A DNA stretch of 64,000 nt from Myceligenerans indicum (GCF_016742955.1 NZ_JABBYC010000012.1:36477-100476), one strand, 5' to 3'. Shown: positions 1 to 9,901, counted from the first letter of the stretch. The notes: a model not told the origin generated them from the letters alone. Numbers and translations are program-made.

Positions 1-1
1 G

Positions 2-2629
2 TTCACCGGTCGCGACACCGATCTCACCGAGCTGCTGGACTGGTGCCGCGCGCGCCACCTCGTGCAGGTCCGGCTGATGACCGGCCCGGGCGGAGTGGGC
101 AAGACCCGCCTCGCCGTCGAGGCCGTGCGACGCCTCGCCCGCGCGGGATGGCGCTGCACGTGGATCCGGCCGGCCGACGACGCCCCGCCCGGGCCCGGGC
201 CGTCCGGCGCACCGACGGCCCGGCGCACGCTCGTGGTCATCGACGACGCCGCCTCGCACGCCGACCTCGCCGGCGTCCTGACCCGCCTGCGTGCCACCAC
301 CACCGGCCTGCTGCGTGTGCTCCTCCTCGACCGCACCGGCCGGGAGTGGTGGTACCGGCTGCGCTGGGCGAGCGACCTGTGGAACGGCGACGTGCAGACC
401 TCGCGCACCCACCTCGTACCGCCTCGTGACCAGGACGAGCAGGCCCTCGCGACGGTGGCCGCCCAGGCGTTCGCGCGCCGGCTGGGAACCTCGGTCCCGA
501 CGCTGACGGTACGTCGGCCGGCGGGGCGGGTATGCCCGCTCGACCTGCACGCCGCCGCCCTCGTCGCCGTGACGGACGGTGGATCCGCGGCGGAGCAGCC
601 CGCGGCCCTGCCGGTCGAGATCGACCCCGCATCAGCACCCGGTGCCCTCCTGGACCACGAGCGCAGCCGCTGGCTCGCCGAGGCCGGCCGTGCCGGCCTG
701 CCCACCGACGACGTCGAGGACGCCGTCGCGGCAGGGATGCTGCTCGGTACGGCCTCGGACGACGCCGCACGTGAAGCCCTGCGCCGGACCGCGCCCGTGC
801 TCGCGACCGATGGCGGGGTGGCGTGGCTGCGCGGACTGGCAGGCCCGGCGGACGGCATCGACAGGGTCGTGCCGCACCGCCTGGTCGAGCAGCACGTGGC
901 GCGGCGCCTCACCGCCACACCCTGGCTGGCCGACGGCTGGACCCGAGGACTGCCCCCCGCCGTCGCCCACCGCGTCGCCACGCTCCTGTGCCGTGTCCAG
1001 ATCGACCCACCGGCGGAACCCGGCCGCGCACCGGTCGAGGCGGTGCTGGGCCGTGTCGCCGACGCCCTGCCACCCGACCCCGCCGCGCTCGCCGGCCTGC
1101 TCGGTCTGCTGCCGCAGCAACCGGCGCCGCCGTGCGGCCTGCTGGAAGCCCTCACCTCGCGGCTGCTGGACCTCGACGGAACTCCCGCGTCCTGGGCCGA
1201 CGCACTCACGCACCGGGCCAGGGCACTGTGGGTCCAGGGACGGCACCCCGAAGCGCTCCAGTCCGCGTCGGAGGCCGTGGCCGCGTGGCGCGCCGTGGCC
1301 GCCGATGATCCGGAACGCTACGGCCGGTGTCTCGCGCGATCACTGTGCGCTCTGGGCGTCGTGCGCAACAGCCTGGGGCGATACCAGGACGCCTTGACCG
1401 TCCTGACCGAGGCGCTCGGCATCCTGCGCACCTCCTCGCCCCGTGACTCCGAGTGGGACGAGCCGGAGCTCGCGCTCGTCCTGCGAGCGGTCTCCACGGC
1501 GAACCTGTCCCTCGGGCGCTACGCGGAGTCCGATGAGGCGGGCCTGGAGGAGGTGGTGGTGCTCCGGCGGCTCGTACGCCGCGATCCGGTGCAGTACGAG
1601 GCACAACTCGCGTGGGCGTTGATCGGTGGCGGGCAGGCCGCGGACCACGGCCGACCCGCCGAGGCGCTGGAGGCCCTGACCGAAGGGCTGGACCTGTGGC
1701 GCCGCATCGCGCGCCGGCAGGTGGTCGACGTCGAACCGCAGCTGGCGTTCGCGCTGTCCCTGCGGAGCCGCGCGCTGGCGGAGCTGGGCCACCTCGACGA
1801 GGCGATCGTGGTGGAGACCGAGGCGCTGGAGATGCGTCGGCATCTCGCCGCGGCCGAGCCCGAGCGGTACGACTGGGAGCTCGCGGTCTCGCTCGCCCGG
1901 CTCGGGGCGCACCTGTCGGGGCTGGGACGAGCCAGGCACGCTCATGCGCTCGAGACCGAGGCGCTCGCGATCCGCCGCCGGCTCGCCCGGCAGAACCCCC
2001 GGGCGTACGCGCACATGCTGGCCTCCTCCCTGTCCGGCCTCGGCGTGACCTGCTCCCGGTTGGGTCGGTTCGCCGAAGCGCTCCCTCTGGAGCAGGAGGC
2101 CGTGGCGATACGCCGTGACCTGGCGGCCGAGGCGCCCGAACGGCATGAGCTGTACCTGACCCGCTCGCTCTCACTCCTCGGGAGGCGGTACGCGGATCTC
2201 GGCGAGCCCGCCCGCGCCGTGGAGCCGACGCTGGAGGCGGTCGAGACCCTGCGCCGCCTGTCGGACGGGGATCCCGACCGCCATCGGGCGGACCTCGCGT
2301 CGGCGTGCACGAACCTGGCGGCGGCCTACGCGGACCTCGGCCGCGTCGCCGAGGCCGCCGACCTGCTCCGGGAGGCCGTCGGCCTGCTGCGTGACCTGGC
2401 GAAGCAGTGCCCCGCCCGGTTCCGCCCGGAGCTCGCGGGCGCCTGCTCGACGTGCGCGTCACTCCTGATGGCGCTCGGGCTGACGGACGAGGCCGTGGAG
2501 CGTGCCACCGAGGCGGTGGCGATCCGGCACGACCTGGTGGAGCTGCACGGTGCCCGCTACCGCGAGGATCTGGACGTGTCCCTCGCGATCCTGTCCGAGG
2601 CGTGCGACCCGCGGGCCGCCGTGTCGTAG
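2..2629 (+). CDS. P-loop NTPase / TPR-repeat protein (5' end outside window)
   Basis: The reading frame is open from the first bases of the window, so the N-terminus is missing and 875 residues are visible. Near the visible start is a Walker A motif, GPGGVGKTRL (visible residues about 28-37), followed by a Walker B-like VVIDDA at about 77-82. This is the layout of STAND/NB-ARC-like signalling NTPases. From about residue 400 to the end there are roughly ten helical repeats of 45-50 residues with the pattern LA..L..LG..L..LGR..EA, typical of TPR arrays that sense a ligand or partner. Proteins of this architecture often carry an N-terminal effector domain, which would lie upstream of the window. 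dxr follows 65 bp downstream on the same strand, but no functional link is implied. Assignment as a STAND-type switch is inference from architecture; the specific role is unknown. Confidence 0.85.
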   Translation, partial: FTGRDTDLTELLDWCRARHLVQVRLMTGPGGVGKTRLAVEAVRRLARAGWRCTWIRPADDAPPGPGPSGAPTARRTLVVIDDAASHADLAGVLTRLRATTTGLLRVLLLDRTGREWWYRLRWASDLWNGDVQTSRTHLVPPRDQDEQALATVAAQAFARRLGTSVPTLTVRRPAGRVCPLDLHAAALVAVTDGGSAAEQPAALPVEIDPASAPGALLDHERSRWLAEAGRAGLPTDDVEDAVAAGMLLGTASDDAAREALRRTAPVLATDGGVAWLRGLAGPADGIDRVVPHRLVEQHVARRLTATPWLADGWTRGLPPAVAHRVATLLCRVQIDPPAEPGRAPVEAVLGRVADALPPDPAALAGLLGLLPQQPAPPCGLLEALTSRLLDLDGTPASWADALTHRARALWVQGRHPEALQSASEAVAAWRAVAADDPERYGRCLARSLCALGVVRNSLGRYQDALTVLTEALGILRTSSPRDSEWDEPELALVLRAVSTANLSLGRYAESDEAGLEEVVVLRRLVRRDPVQYEAQLAWALIGGGQAADHGRPAEALEALTEGLDLWRRIARRQVVDVEPQLAFALSLRSRALAELGHLDEAIVVETEALEMRRHLAAAEPERYDWELAVSLARLGAHLSGLGRARHAHALETEALAIRRRLARQNPRAYAHMLASSLSGLGVTCSRLGRFAEALPLEQEAVAIRRDLAAEAPERHELYLTRSLSLLGRRYADLGEPARAVEPTLEAVETLRRLSDGDPDRHRADLASACTNLAAAYADLGRVAEAADLLREAVGLLRDLAKQCPARFRPELAGACSTCASLLMALGLTDEAVERATEAVAIRHDLVELHGARYREDLDVSLAILSEACDPRAAVS

Positions 2630-2694
2630 CCCGCCGTGACCCATGGAGGGAATGCCCGGGCAGGGCATGCTCCGCGATCTGGGAAGATGGGCCG

Positions 2695-3855
2695 ATGCGC
2701 AGCGTCACCATCCTCGGCTCCACCGGCTCCATCGGCACGCAGGCGATCGACGTCGTCCGTCGGCACCCCGACCGTTTCCGCGTCGACGCGCTGAGCGCCG
2801 GCAGGGACGTGGCCGGTCTGGCGAAGCAGGCCGGCCAGCTCGGAGTGCGGGCCGTCGCCGTGGCCGACGCCACACGCGGGGACGAGCTGCGCGAGGCACT
2901 GGCCGCCGCGGGCACCGCCGGCGTCGAGGTGGTGGCAGGGCCCGACGCCGCCGCGGACCTCGCGGGAAGAGGCAGCGACGTGGTGCTCAACGGCATCACC
3001 GGGTCGGTGGGCCTGCGGCCCACGCTGGCCGCCCTGGAGGCGGGGTCCACACTGGCGCTCGCCAACAAGGAGTCGCTCGTGGTCGGTGGCCCGCTGGTGC
3101 AGGCGGCGGTGCGCCGTCCGGACCAGATCGTGCCGGTGGACTCCGAGCACTCGGCGATCGCCCAGTCCCTGCGGTCCGGGACCGCCGCGGAGGTGCGGCG
3201 CCTGGTGGTGACGGCGTCGGGCGGCCCGTTCCGCGGGATGTCCCGTGCCGAGCTGCGTGACGTCACGCCCGCCCAGGCGCTCCGGCACCCCAACTTCGCG
3301 ATGGGCCGGGTCATCACGACCAACTCCGCCACCCTGGTCAACAAGGGGCTGGAGGTCATCGAGGCACACCTGCTGTTCGATGTCCCGCTCTCGCGCGTGG
3401 ACGTCGTGGTGCACCCGCAGCAGATGATCCACTCGATGGTCGAGTTCGTCGACGGGTCCACCATCGCCCAGGCGGGACCGCCGCGGATGCTCGTGCCGAT
3501 CGCCCTGGGCCTGTCGTGGCCGGACCGGCTGGACCCTGTCGACGTCGCGATCGACTGGACACAGGCGGCCAGCTGGGAGTTCGCACCACTGGACGACGAG
3601 GCGTTCCCCGCCGTACGGCTCGCCCGTCAGGTGGGCGAGGCGGCGGGCACGTTCCCGGCGGTCTACAACGCGGCCAACGAGGTGTGCGTCGACGCGTTCC
3701 ACTCCGGCGCGATCCGTTTCACGGACATCGTGGACACCGTGTCCGCCGTCGTGGACGCACATGCGGCCGAGCCGGGCGACGCGTCGTCGGTCGCCGGCGT
3801 GCTGGCGGCGGACGCGTGGGCGCGCAGGCGTGCCCAGGACCTGGTGGCCGGCTGA
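2695..3855 (+). CDS. dxr: 1-deoxy-D-xylulose 5-phosphate reductoisomerase
   Basis: This enzyme converts 1-deoxy-D-xylulose 5-phosphate to 2-C-methyl-D-erythritol 4-phosphate with NADPH, the committed step of the MEP isoprenoid pathway. The 386-residue protein has the usual family length. It opens with the NADPH-binding loop GSTGSIG (residues 8-14) and shows the family blocks ANKESLV, PVDSEHSAI (metal and substrate site), SGGPF, HPNFAMG and NKGLEVIEA. ATG at 2695 was chosen because the nucleotide-binding strand begins three residues later; the frame stays open upstream but only with non-conserved sequence. In related actinomycetes dxr is followed directly by rseP and ispG. Here a reverse-strand gene lies between them. 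Confidence 0.97.
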   Translation: MRSVTILGSTGSIGTQAIDVVRRHPDRFRVDALSAGRDVAGLAKQAGQLGVRAVAVADATRGDELREALAAAGTAGVEVVAGPDAAADLAGRGSDVVLNGITGSVGLRPTLAALEAGSTLALANKESLVVGGPLVQAAVRRPDQIVPVDSEHSAIAQSLRSGTAAEVRRLVVTASGGPFRGMSRAELRDVTPAQALRHPNFAMGRVITTNSATLVNKGLEVIEAHLLFDVPLSRVDVVVHPQQMIHSMVEFVDGSTIAQAGPPRMLVPIALGLSWPDRLDPVDVAIDWTQAASWEFAPLDDEAFPAVRLARQVGEAAGTFPAVYNAANEVCVDAFHSGAIRFTDIVDTVSAVVDAHAAEPGDASSVAGVLAADAWARRRAQDLVAG

Positions 3856-3889
3856 GCCGTGCTGTTCCCGCGGCCGCCCGGGCACCTCC

Positions 3890-6286
3890 TCAGCGGTTGA
3901 TGCGGTACCCGGGCAGCAACATCGGCCGACGGTGACCCAGGCGCAGGCGCCGGACCCACACCACGAACAGGACGACGGCCAGGACGACGGCGACCACGCT
4001 GGACACGATCGCGAGGGCGACCGGCACCCAGCCGCTCCAGCCGGTCGCCTCCACGGCGATCGCCAGGATCGTGTGGAACACGGTGAGCACGGCGAACGTC
4101 GACACCGCCACGGTCAGGCCCTCCAGGGTGCGGCGCTGTTCCTCGGCCTCGCGCTCCTCGTGCTGGCGGCGGACGGTGGCCAGGCGGGCGGCAATGGGCT
4201 CGGCGAGCAGCTCGCGCAGCCGGCGATCGAACTCGCGGGACTGCCGGGTGAGGTCGAAGGCTCGCAGCAGCTCTGCCATCTGCTGGTACTCGGTGGCCGA
4301 GGCCAGCAGGGTCGGCGAGCTCACGACGGACATGGCACGCCGGGCCCGGCCCGCGAAGCGGTGCAGCCGCAGCTGTTGCTGGCTGAGGTATGCGGAGCGG
4401 GCCCCGAGATCGGTCTCGGCCGCCTCGGGGCGGCCGAGCATGTCCTCCACCTCGTCGAAGTACTGGGCCAGGCGGGTGTTCCAGGCCGCGAGCATGCCGC
4501 TGATGCCGGCCACGAACTCCACCAGCGAGCCGTACTGCACGATCTTGAAGTGTGCGGTGTCGAACATGGCGATGGTCGTGGCGTTCGGTGTCACCGCGAC
4601 CAGGTCGCCCGAGTTGCGCACGCCCTCCAGCAGGACCGGCTGGCGCTGCGGGAGCGTCCAGTCCACCAGGGACGTCGTGTTGTACGGGACGGGCTGGAGC
4701 AGCGGCTGGTGTCCGTAGGTGGCCAGGAGCTCGTCCGCGCTGGTGACCGGGTGACGATCCTGTGGCGCGCAGGCGGGACCGCGCCCGGCACTCGCCTCCA
4801 CGACGAACGTCAGCACGTGCGACCGGCCGCGAGCGAGGTTCTTGCCGAGCTCCGGGCCCGGGTCGTCGGGCCGGTCCGGGGTGCGCCAGCCCTCCGTGCG
4901 TCCGGCGAAGAACGCGGCGATCGCCTCCTGGAGGCGGTAGGCGAGGTGGAAGAGGTGGACCGGGTGGTAGCCGGACGAGTCGACGATCGCCGCGCTTGCG
5001 TCCGTGCCGTCGGGCTGCGGGATGTCCCAGTCCATCCGCAGGTCGTCGTGCAGGCTGGAGACCAGGTAGCGGGCATCGCGAACCTCCTGAGGGCCCAGCG
5101 ACTTGCCGGTCTGCCGGAACCTCACGTAGTGGTTGCCCAGGTCGCCGAACCGGACTTCGCACGACAGGTGTGCCACCCGAGTCCCGTCGGGCTGCGTGAC
5201 GCGGACGTCGGGCAGGTTCAGGGTCGCGCCGTCGAAGGCGCCGAACGGGTCCTCGGTGTCCCACACGTCGTCGAGCTTGAGCGCGGTGCGCACCGAGACG
5301 GCGCGCGTGCCCAGCAGCTCGGGGAGGGCGTTGCCCACGAGCTCGCGGATCCGCAGGGTGGCCTCGGCGCCGTCGATCTGCGGCAGACCGAAGGGGAAGA
5401 CGTAGACGGTGCGGCAGCGGTCGAGGGTGAGCCAGTCCGAGCCCGCTCCGGTGGCGAGGGCCTCGAGGTGCGCCCGGTGGGCGCGCAGCTCGCTGGCGAG
5501 GATGTAGTTGAGACCAGGAGCTCGCTCCAGGTCCCGCAGCTGCTCGATCGCCGCGGTGAGACCGGAGGCGTCACCACGGAGCGTGGACCGTGTCGCGATC
5601 GCGGCCTCGGCGACCGCCGTGAAGTAGCGCAGGCGGATGCGTGCCTGGTGGAGGAGATGAGCGCGCAGGCAGGACATCTCGTCGGTGATCCGCAGGGCGG
5701 ATTCCTCCAGCCGGACGGACGCCTGCACGGCGCGGTCGAGCATGACCACGAACCGGTCCACGTTTCCGGAGTTGCGGGCGGCGGCAACGTCCAGCCGCGC
5801 GCGGAAGGCGTCGCCGAGCGCCACGACGGCGTCCGCCTCGCTGCGGCAGTGCCAGCACGGGACCCGGTCCCGGTTCTCGATCCAGGCCCGCCGCAGGCCG
5901 GTCAGCGCGGCGGCGACGCGTCCGTGACGGGCGGACTGCTGGGAGGCGTCCTCGGCGATGGACCAGAGGTACAGGCCAAGGAGAGCGGGACCGCACGGTG
6001 TCGGGACGACGTGCTCCAGGAGTTCGGCGGCCCGCTGGATGCGGGGGTCGTCGGGGTCGGTGTGCCGGCGCCGGGACGCGTGGGTGGCGCCCATGTTCCA
6101 CCGGGGAGCGGCCCAGATCCGCGGGATGTCGAACCCCATGCCGCGCAGGCGGCTCGCCAGGGGCGAGGCGTGGTCGGCGCTCACCCTGGCCTCGGTGTCG
6201 AACACCACCTCGGCGATCTGGTCGAGGTCCGCGGGCAGGTGCGCGCGGTGCTCTTCCAGGTCCGTCGTTCGTGCGACATCAGCCAT
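3890..6286 (-). CDS. Large hypothetical protein with two C-terminal membrane helices
   Basis: I do not recognise this 798-residue protein. The first ~300 residues are mostly helical with scattered Cys (CWHC near 150). A middle region (about 300-480) has beta-rich blocks such as TVYVFPFGLPQIDG and LSCEVRFGDLGNHYVRF. The last ~200 residues form long charged helices ending in two hydrophobic segments (about 715-740 and 748-775) and a basic tail. The helical stalk plus two terminal membrane helices recalls CorA-like topology, but there is no GMN motif. The gene sits in reverse orientation inside the conserved dxr-rseP-ispG series and close to a P-loop/TPR gene, which suggests an accessory insertion. 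A TAGCCT -10 box lies 6 nt before the ATG, so the mRNA is probably leaderless. A membrane effector role is possible but unproven. Confidence 0.85.
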   Translation of the reverse strand: MADVARTTDLEEHRAHLPADLDQIAEVVFDTEARVSADHASPLASRLRGMGFDIPRIWAAPRWNMGATHASRRRHTDPDDPRIQRAAELLEHVVPTPCGPALLGLYLWSIAEDASQQSARHGRVAAALTGLRRAWIENRDRVPCWHCRSEADAVVALGDAFRARLDVAAARNSGNVDRFVVMLDRAVQASVRLEESALRITDEMSCLRAHLLHQARIRLRYFTAVAEAAIATRSTLRGDASGLTAAIEQLRDLERAPGLNYILASELRAHRAHLEALATGAGSDWLTLDRCRTVYVFPFGLPQIDGAEATLRIRELVGNALPELLGTRAVSVRTALKLDDVWDTEDPFGAFDGATLNLPDVRVTQPDGTRVAHLSCEVRFGDLGNHYVRFRQTGKSLGPQEVRDARYLVSSLHDDLRMDWDIPQPDGTDASAAIVDSSGYHPVHLFHLAYRLQEAIAAFFAGRTEGWRTPDRPDDPGPELGKNLARGRSHVLTFVVEASAGRGPACAPQDRHPVTSADELLATYGHQPLLQPVPYNTTSLVDWTLPQRQPVLLEGVRNSGDLVAVTPNATTIAMFDTAHFKIVQYGSLVEFVAGISGMLAAWNTRLAQYFDEVEDMLGRPEAAETDLGARSAYLSQQQLRLHRFAGRARRAMSVVSSPTLLASATEYQQMAELLRAFDLTRQSREFDRRLRELLAEPIAARLATVRRQHEEREAEEQRRTLEGLTVAVSTFAVLTVFHTILAIAVEATGWSGWVPVALAIVSSVVAVVLAVVLFVVWVRRLRLGHRRPMLLPGYRINR

Positions 6287-6292
6287 GAGGGC

Positions 6293-6298
6293 AGGCTA
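6293..6298 (-). promoter_or_regulatory. -10 box TAGCCT of the 798-aa gene
   Basis: On the reverse strand TAGCCT ends 6 nt before the ATG at 6286, so transcription would begin at or next to the start codon (leaderless mRNA). Confidence 0.5.
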
Positions 6299-6425
6299 TT
6301 CATCGGATCACAAAATGGTCAACGAAAAGCAAATATCCTGCCTGGGGACGATAATGCGGCGTGCGTCGTGCGGTTTCGTGCGAACAGGGGGCCTGGCCTC
6401 CCACGTCACTGTCAGGCACGTGCCG

Positions 6426-6431
6426 TAGGCT
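6426..6431 (+). promoter_or_regulatory. -10 box TAGGCT of rseP
   Basis: TAGGCT ends 6 nt before the GTG start at 6438 and there is no Shine-Dalgarno sequence, which together suggest a leaderless transcript. Confidence 0.55.
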
Positions 6432-6437
6432 CGCCGC

Positions 6438-7736
6438 GTGAGCGTTCTTCCCTGGGTCGCAGGCTTCCTCGTCCTGCTCGTCGGAATCATGCTGTCGATC
6501 GCGCTGCACGAGATCGGGCACATGCTGCCCGCCAAGAAGTTCGGCGTTCGAGTCAGCCAGTACATGGTGGGATTCGGGCCCACGCTCTGGTCGCGCGTCA
6601 AAGGGGAGACCGAGTACGGGGTCAAGGCGATCCCGCTGGGTGGTTACGTGCGTCTTGTCGGCATGATGCCGCCCGCCCCGGAGGGCAAGGAGACAGGCCA
6701 GGGCATGTTCGGCCGGCTCATCGCCGAGGCCCGTGACCAGTCCACCGAGGAGGTGCGTCCCGGCGAGGAGCACCGCGCGTTCTACAACCTGCCCGCCTGG
6801 CAGAAGATCGTGGTGATGCTGGGCGGACCCGTGATGAACCTGGTCATCGCCACGGTGATGATCGGGATCCTGATCGTCGGGTTCGGGCTTCCGCAGGTCA
6901 CCACAACGGTGGCGCAGGTGTCCGAGTGCGTCCCCGCCGCCCTGACGGTCGACACCATCGACGACCCGGAGTGCACCGACGCGCCCGTCCCCGCCACCGA
7001 GGCGGGTATCGAGCCGGGTGACGTGATCACCCGCTACGACGGAACCACGGTGACGGACTGGGAACAGCTCTCCGGACTCATCGCGGACACCGGGACGCGC
7101 ACGGTCCCCGTCGTCGTGCAGCGTGACGGTGCCGAGGTCGACCTGACCGTCACACCCACGGTCATCCAGAAGCAGGTGGACGAGGACGCCTCGGGCGAGC
7201 CGGTGCTGGAGGCCTCCGGCTTCATCGGCTTCAGCCCGTTGCAGGACCGTGTCCGCGGCGACTGGTCCGAGGTCGTGCCGACCGTCGGCGAGGGTACGTG
7301 GGAGACGATGAAGATGGTCGCGACCCTTCCGGCCCGGGTCGCCGAGACCGCACGCCAGGCCTTCACCGACGAGCAACGATCCATCGACTCGGTCCAGAGC
7401 GTCGTCGGCGTCGGCGTCATGCTCGGCGACGGCTTCGCGCTCTACGACCAGACGAGCGAACGCGTCGCCTGGGCCATCGGCGTCCTCGGCAGTCTGAACA
7501 TCGCCCTGTTCGTGTTCAACCTCATCCCGCTGCTCCCGCTCGACGGCGGCCACGTGGTCAACGCCCTCTACGAAGCCGTGAAGCGAGCCCTGCACAAGCT
7601 GCGCGGCCTGCCCCGCCCCGGCCCGGCCGACGTCGCGCGCCTCACCCCGGTCACCTACGTGGTCTTCCTGGCACTGCTCGGTGTCGGCGGCATGCTGATC
7701 ATCGCGGACCTGGTGGATCCCGTGCGGATCACGTGA
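6438..7736 (+). CDS. rseP: Site-2 protease family membrane zinc metalloprotease (M50)
   Basis: This 432-residue protein is an intramembrane protease of the RseP/Rip1 family that cleaves membrane-bound anti-sigma factors and similar substrates. The zinc-binding HEIGH motif is at residues 24-28 in the first membrane helix, and the second metal-ligand motif LPLDGGHV is near residue 358. A PDZ domain lies between (about 185-235, [13 protein letters not shown]). Four hydrophobic segments are visible. GTG at 6438 is preferred because it puts the HEIGH helix at the usual distance from the N-terminus and has a -10 box directly upstream. The gene lies between dxr and ispG as in most actinomycetes, apart from the inserted reverse-strand gene. 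Confidence 0.95.
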   Translation: MSVLPWVAGFLVLLVGIMLSIALHEIGHMLPAKKFGVRVSQYMVGFGPTLWSRVKGETEYGVKAIPLGGYVRLVGMMPPAPEGKETGQGMFGRLIAEARDQSTEEVRPGEEHRAFYNLPAWQKIVVMLGGPVMNLVIATVMIGILIVGFGLPQVTTTVAQVSECVPAALTVDTIDDPECTDAPVPATEAGIEPGDVITRYDGTTVTDWEQLSGLIADTGTRTVPVVVQRDGAEVDLTVTPTVIQKQVDEDASGEPVLEASGFIGFSPLQDRVRGDWSEVVPTVGEGTWETMKMVATLPARVAETARQAFTDEQRSIDSVQSVVGVGVMLGDGFALYDQTSERVAWAIGVLGSLNIALFVFNLIPLLPLDGGHVVNALYEAVKRALHKLRGLPRPGPADVARLTPVTYVVFLALLGVGGMLIIADLVDPVRIT

Positions 7737-7788
7737 TCCCTGCCACCGGGTTGCGGGGCGGCCGTCCGGAACGTGGATACTGGACACC

Positions 7789-8952
7789 GTGACCGCGATC
7801 AGTCTTGGTATGCCAGCAGCGCCCCCACCAGTCCTCGCTCCCCGCAGGAAGACCCGCAAGATCCGGGTCGGCAAGGTGGAGGTCGGCGGTGACGCGCCCG
7901 TCAGCGTCCAGTCCATGACGACCACCCCCACGACCGACATCAACGCCACGCTGCAGCAGATCGCCGAGCTGACCGCGTCGGGCTGCGACATCGTGCGCGT
8001 GGCCGTCCCCAGCGCCGACGACGCCGCCGCACTGCCGGCCATCGCCGCCAAGTCGCAGATCCCCGTGATCGCCGACATCCACTTCCAGCCCAAGTACGTC
8101 TTCGCCGCGATCGACGCCGGCTGCGCCGCCGTCCGCGTCAACCCGGGCAACATCCGCAAGTTCGACGACCAGGTCAAGGAGATCTCCGCCGCCGCGAAGG
8201 ATGCCGGCGTCTCCCTGCGCATCGGCGTCAACGCCGGATCGCTGGACAAGCGCCTCCTGGAGAAGTACGGCAAGCCCACCGCCGAGGCCCTCGTGGAGTC
8301 CGCGGTCTGGGAGGCGAGCCTCTTCGAGGAGCACGACTTCCACGACTTCAAGATCTCCGTCAAGCACAACGACCCCGTCGTCATGGTGCGCGCCTACGAA
8401 CTGCTCTCCCAGCGGGGCGACTGGCCGCTGCACCTCGGCGTCACCGAGGCCGGGCCTGCCTTCCAGGGCACCATCAAGTCCGCCACCGCGTTCGGCGCAC
8501 TGCTCAGCCAGGGGATCGGTGACACCATCCGCGTGTCCCTCTCCGCCCCGCCCGTGGAGGAGGTCAAGGTCGGCAACCAGATCCTTCAGTCGCTCAACCT
8601 GCGCCCCCGCAAGCTCGAGATCGTCTCCTGCCCGTCCTGCGGCCGCGCCCAGGTCGACGTCTACACACTCGCCGAGAAGGTCACCGCCGGCCTCGAGGGC
8701 ATGGAGGTCCCGCTCCGCGTCGCCGTCATGGGCTGCGTCGTCAACGGGCCCGGCGAGGCACGTGAGGCCGACCTCGGCGTGGCCTCCGGCAACGGCAAGG
8801 GACAGATCTTCGTGAAGGGCGAGGTCGTCAAGACCGTGCCGGAGTCGATGATCGTGGAGACGCTCATCGACGAGGCGATGCGGATCGCGGAGACCATGCC
8901 CGCCCCTGAGAACGACGCCCAGGCCGGCGCACCCGTGGTGTCGGTCGGATAG
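7789..8952 (+). CDS. ispG: 4-hydroxy-3-methylbut-2-en-1-yl diphosphate synthase (flavodoxin)
   Basis: IspG (GcpE) is the [4Fe-4S] enzyme of the MEP pathway that reductively opens methylerythritol cyclodiphosphate to HMBPP. The 387-residue length is normal for the bacterial short form, a TIM barrel followed by an iron-sulphur domain. The cluster ligands are visible: CPSC (Cys281 and Cys284), Cys316 in [10 protein letters not shown], and the conserved Glu323 in the same motif. The N-terminal block [12 protein letters not shown] and ADIHFQ are family hallmarks. GTG at 7789 follows rseP by 52 bp and is preceded by GGATACT, a -10-like sequence, with no clear ribosome binding site. Confidence 0.97.
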   Translation: MTAISLGMPAAPPPVLAPRRKTRKIRVGKVEVGGDAPVSVQSMTTTPTTDINATLQQIAELTASGCDIVRVAVPSADDAAALPAIAAKSQIPVIADIHFQPKYVFAAIDAGCAAVRVNPGNIRKFDDQVKEISAAAKDAGVSLRIGVNAGSLDKRLLEKYGKPTAEALVESAVWEASLFEEHDFHDFKISVKHNDPVVMVRAYELLSQRGDWPLHLGVTEAGPAFQGTIKSATAFGALLSQGIGDTIRVSLSAPPVEEVKVGNQILQSLNLRPRKLEIVSCPSCGRAQVDVYTLAEKVTAGLEGMEVPLRVAVMGCVVNGPGEAREADLGVASGNGKGQIFVKGEVVKTVPESMIVETLIDEAMRIAETMPAPENDAQAGAPVVSVG

Positions 8953-8965
8953 GGTCCACCCGCTC

Positions 8966-9901
8966 ATGGCCGCCTCGCGCACCCCGCTCCACCCTCCCGG
9001 TGGAGCGCGGAGCGCGCCCGGACCCGGCCCCTCACCCGACGCGCGTGCGCTCGGCGTGCACGACCTGCCCGAGGCGCTCACGCTCTGCTACACCCAGCCA
9101 GTGGCGTCGGTGCTGGCGGCCTCACGCCTGGAGCTCGCCGTCCGCTCCGGATTCACCGCCGCCGGCGGCCAGGGATGGGGATTCCCGGCCACCGGCCCCC
9201 TGGAAGCGGTCTGCTGGGCCGGGGCGAACCTCGTGCCGGTGATCCCGGAGACGCTCGGCGAGGTCCGCCAGGCCGCCGCGGCGGCCGCGTTCGCCGCGAT
9301 GGCGCGGGCGCAGGGCCGGCGGTCCAGCTCGATCGTCGGGGAACGCGCGGCTGCCCTCGGGCTGTGGGCCGGCCTGGAGCGGCACTGGCCCGCTCCCCGG
9401 GAGATCCGCGTCGACCAGCCGTCGATGGCGATCACCCGAGGGCCCGACGTCGCTCCCGACCCGGCCCTGCGCCGCTCCACCCTCGCCGAGCTCGACATCG
9501 TCCTGCCCGCGTGCGTGCGGATGTTCACCGAGGAGGTGGGCTACTCGCCCGTCGCGGGCGGTGGTGGCCCCTACGTGCAGCGCGTGCGCTCGCTGATCGC
9601 GGACGGCCGGTCGTTCATCCGCACGGAGCCCACCCCGCGCGGCCGCGAGACCGTCGCGTTCAAGGCGGAGGTCGGCGCCGTCGCCGGTACCGTGGCCCAG
9701 ATCCAGGGCGTGTGGGTGGATCCCCTGTTCCGGGGGAGGGGCTGGTCCGTCGCCGGGATGGCCGCGGTGGTCGGGGCCGTGCGGGAGAGCATCGCACCGG
9801 TCGTGTCCCTGTACGTGAACCACTACAACGACCGGGCGCTCGCGACGTACCGGCGGGTCGGGTTCGAGCAGGTGGGCACGTTCGCCACGGTCCTGTTCTG
9901 A
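8966..9901 (+). CDS. GNAT N-acetyltransferase with DUF4081-type N-terminal domain
   Basis: This 311-residue protein has a poorly characterised N-terminal half (about 30-150) of the DUF4081 type and a C-terminal GNAT acetyltransferase domain (about 165-311). In the GNAT part the acetyl-CoA loop is visible around GVWVDPLFRGRGWS, and the typical last block is NHYNDRALATYRRVGF. The substrate is unknown. The gene begins 13 bp after ispG, and this pairing is common in actinomycetes, so it is probably part of the same transcription unit. A TAGGGT box overlapping the ispG stop codon could provide an additional promoter. Confidence 0.9.
   Translation: MAASRTPLHPPGGARSAPGPGPSPDARALGVHDLPEALTLCYTQPVASVLAASRLELAVRSGFTAAGGQGWGFPATGPLEAVCWAGANLVPVIPETLGEVRQAAAAAAFAAMARAQGRRSSSIVGERAAALGLWAGLERHWPAPREIRVDQPSMAITRGPDVAPDPALRRSTLAELDIVLPACVRMFTEEVGYSPVAGGGGPYVQRVRSLIADGRSFIRTEPTPRGRETVAFKAEVGAVAGTVAQIQGVWVDPLFRGRGWSVAGMAAVVGAVRESIAPVVSLYVNHYNDRALATYRRVGFEQVGTFATVLF

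Larger units (their letters stand above)
6287..6437. other. Divergent intergenic region, locally AT-rich
   Basis: This 151-bp spacer separates the reverse-strand 798-aa gene from rseP. Positions about 6298-6345 are clearly richer in A+T than anything nearby, with runs such as CAAAATGG and AAAAGCAAATAT. It holds -10 boxes for both flanking genes at its two ends. The local composition fits either divergent promoters or the edge of an inserted segment. Confidence 0.5.

Noticed and set aside
1206..3464. 752-codon reverse-strand frame under the TPR gene and dxr
   Set aside because: Both plus-strand genes have clear motifs; the reverse frame is Arg/Ser/Pro-rich and antisense.
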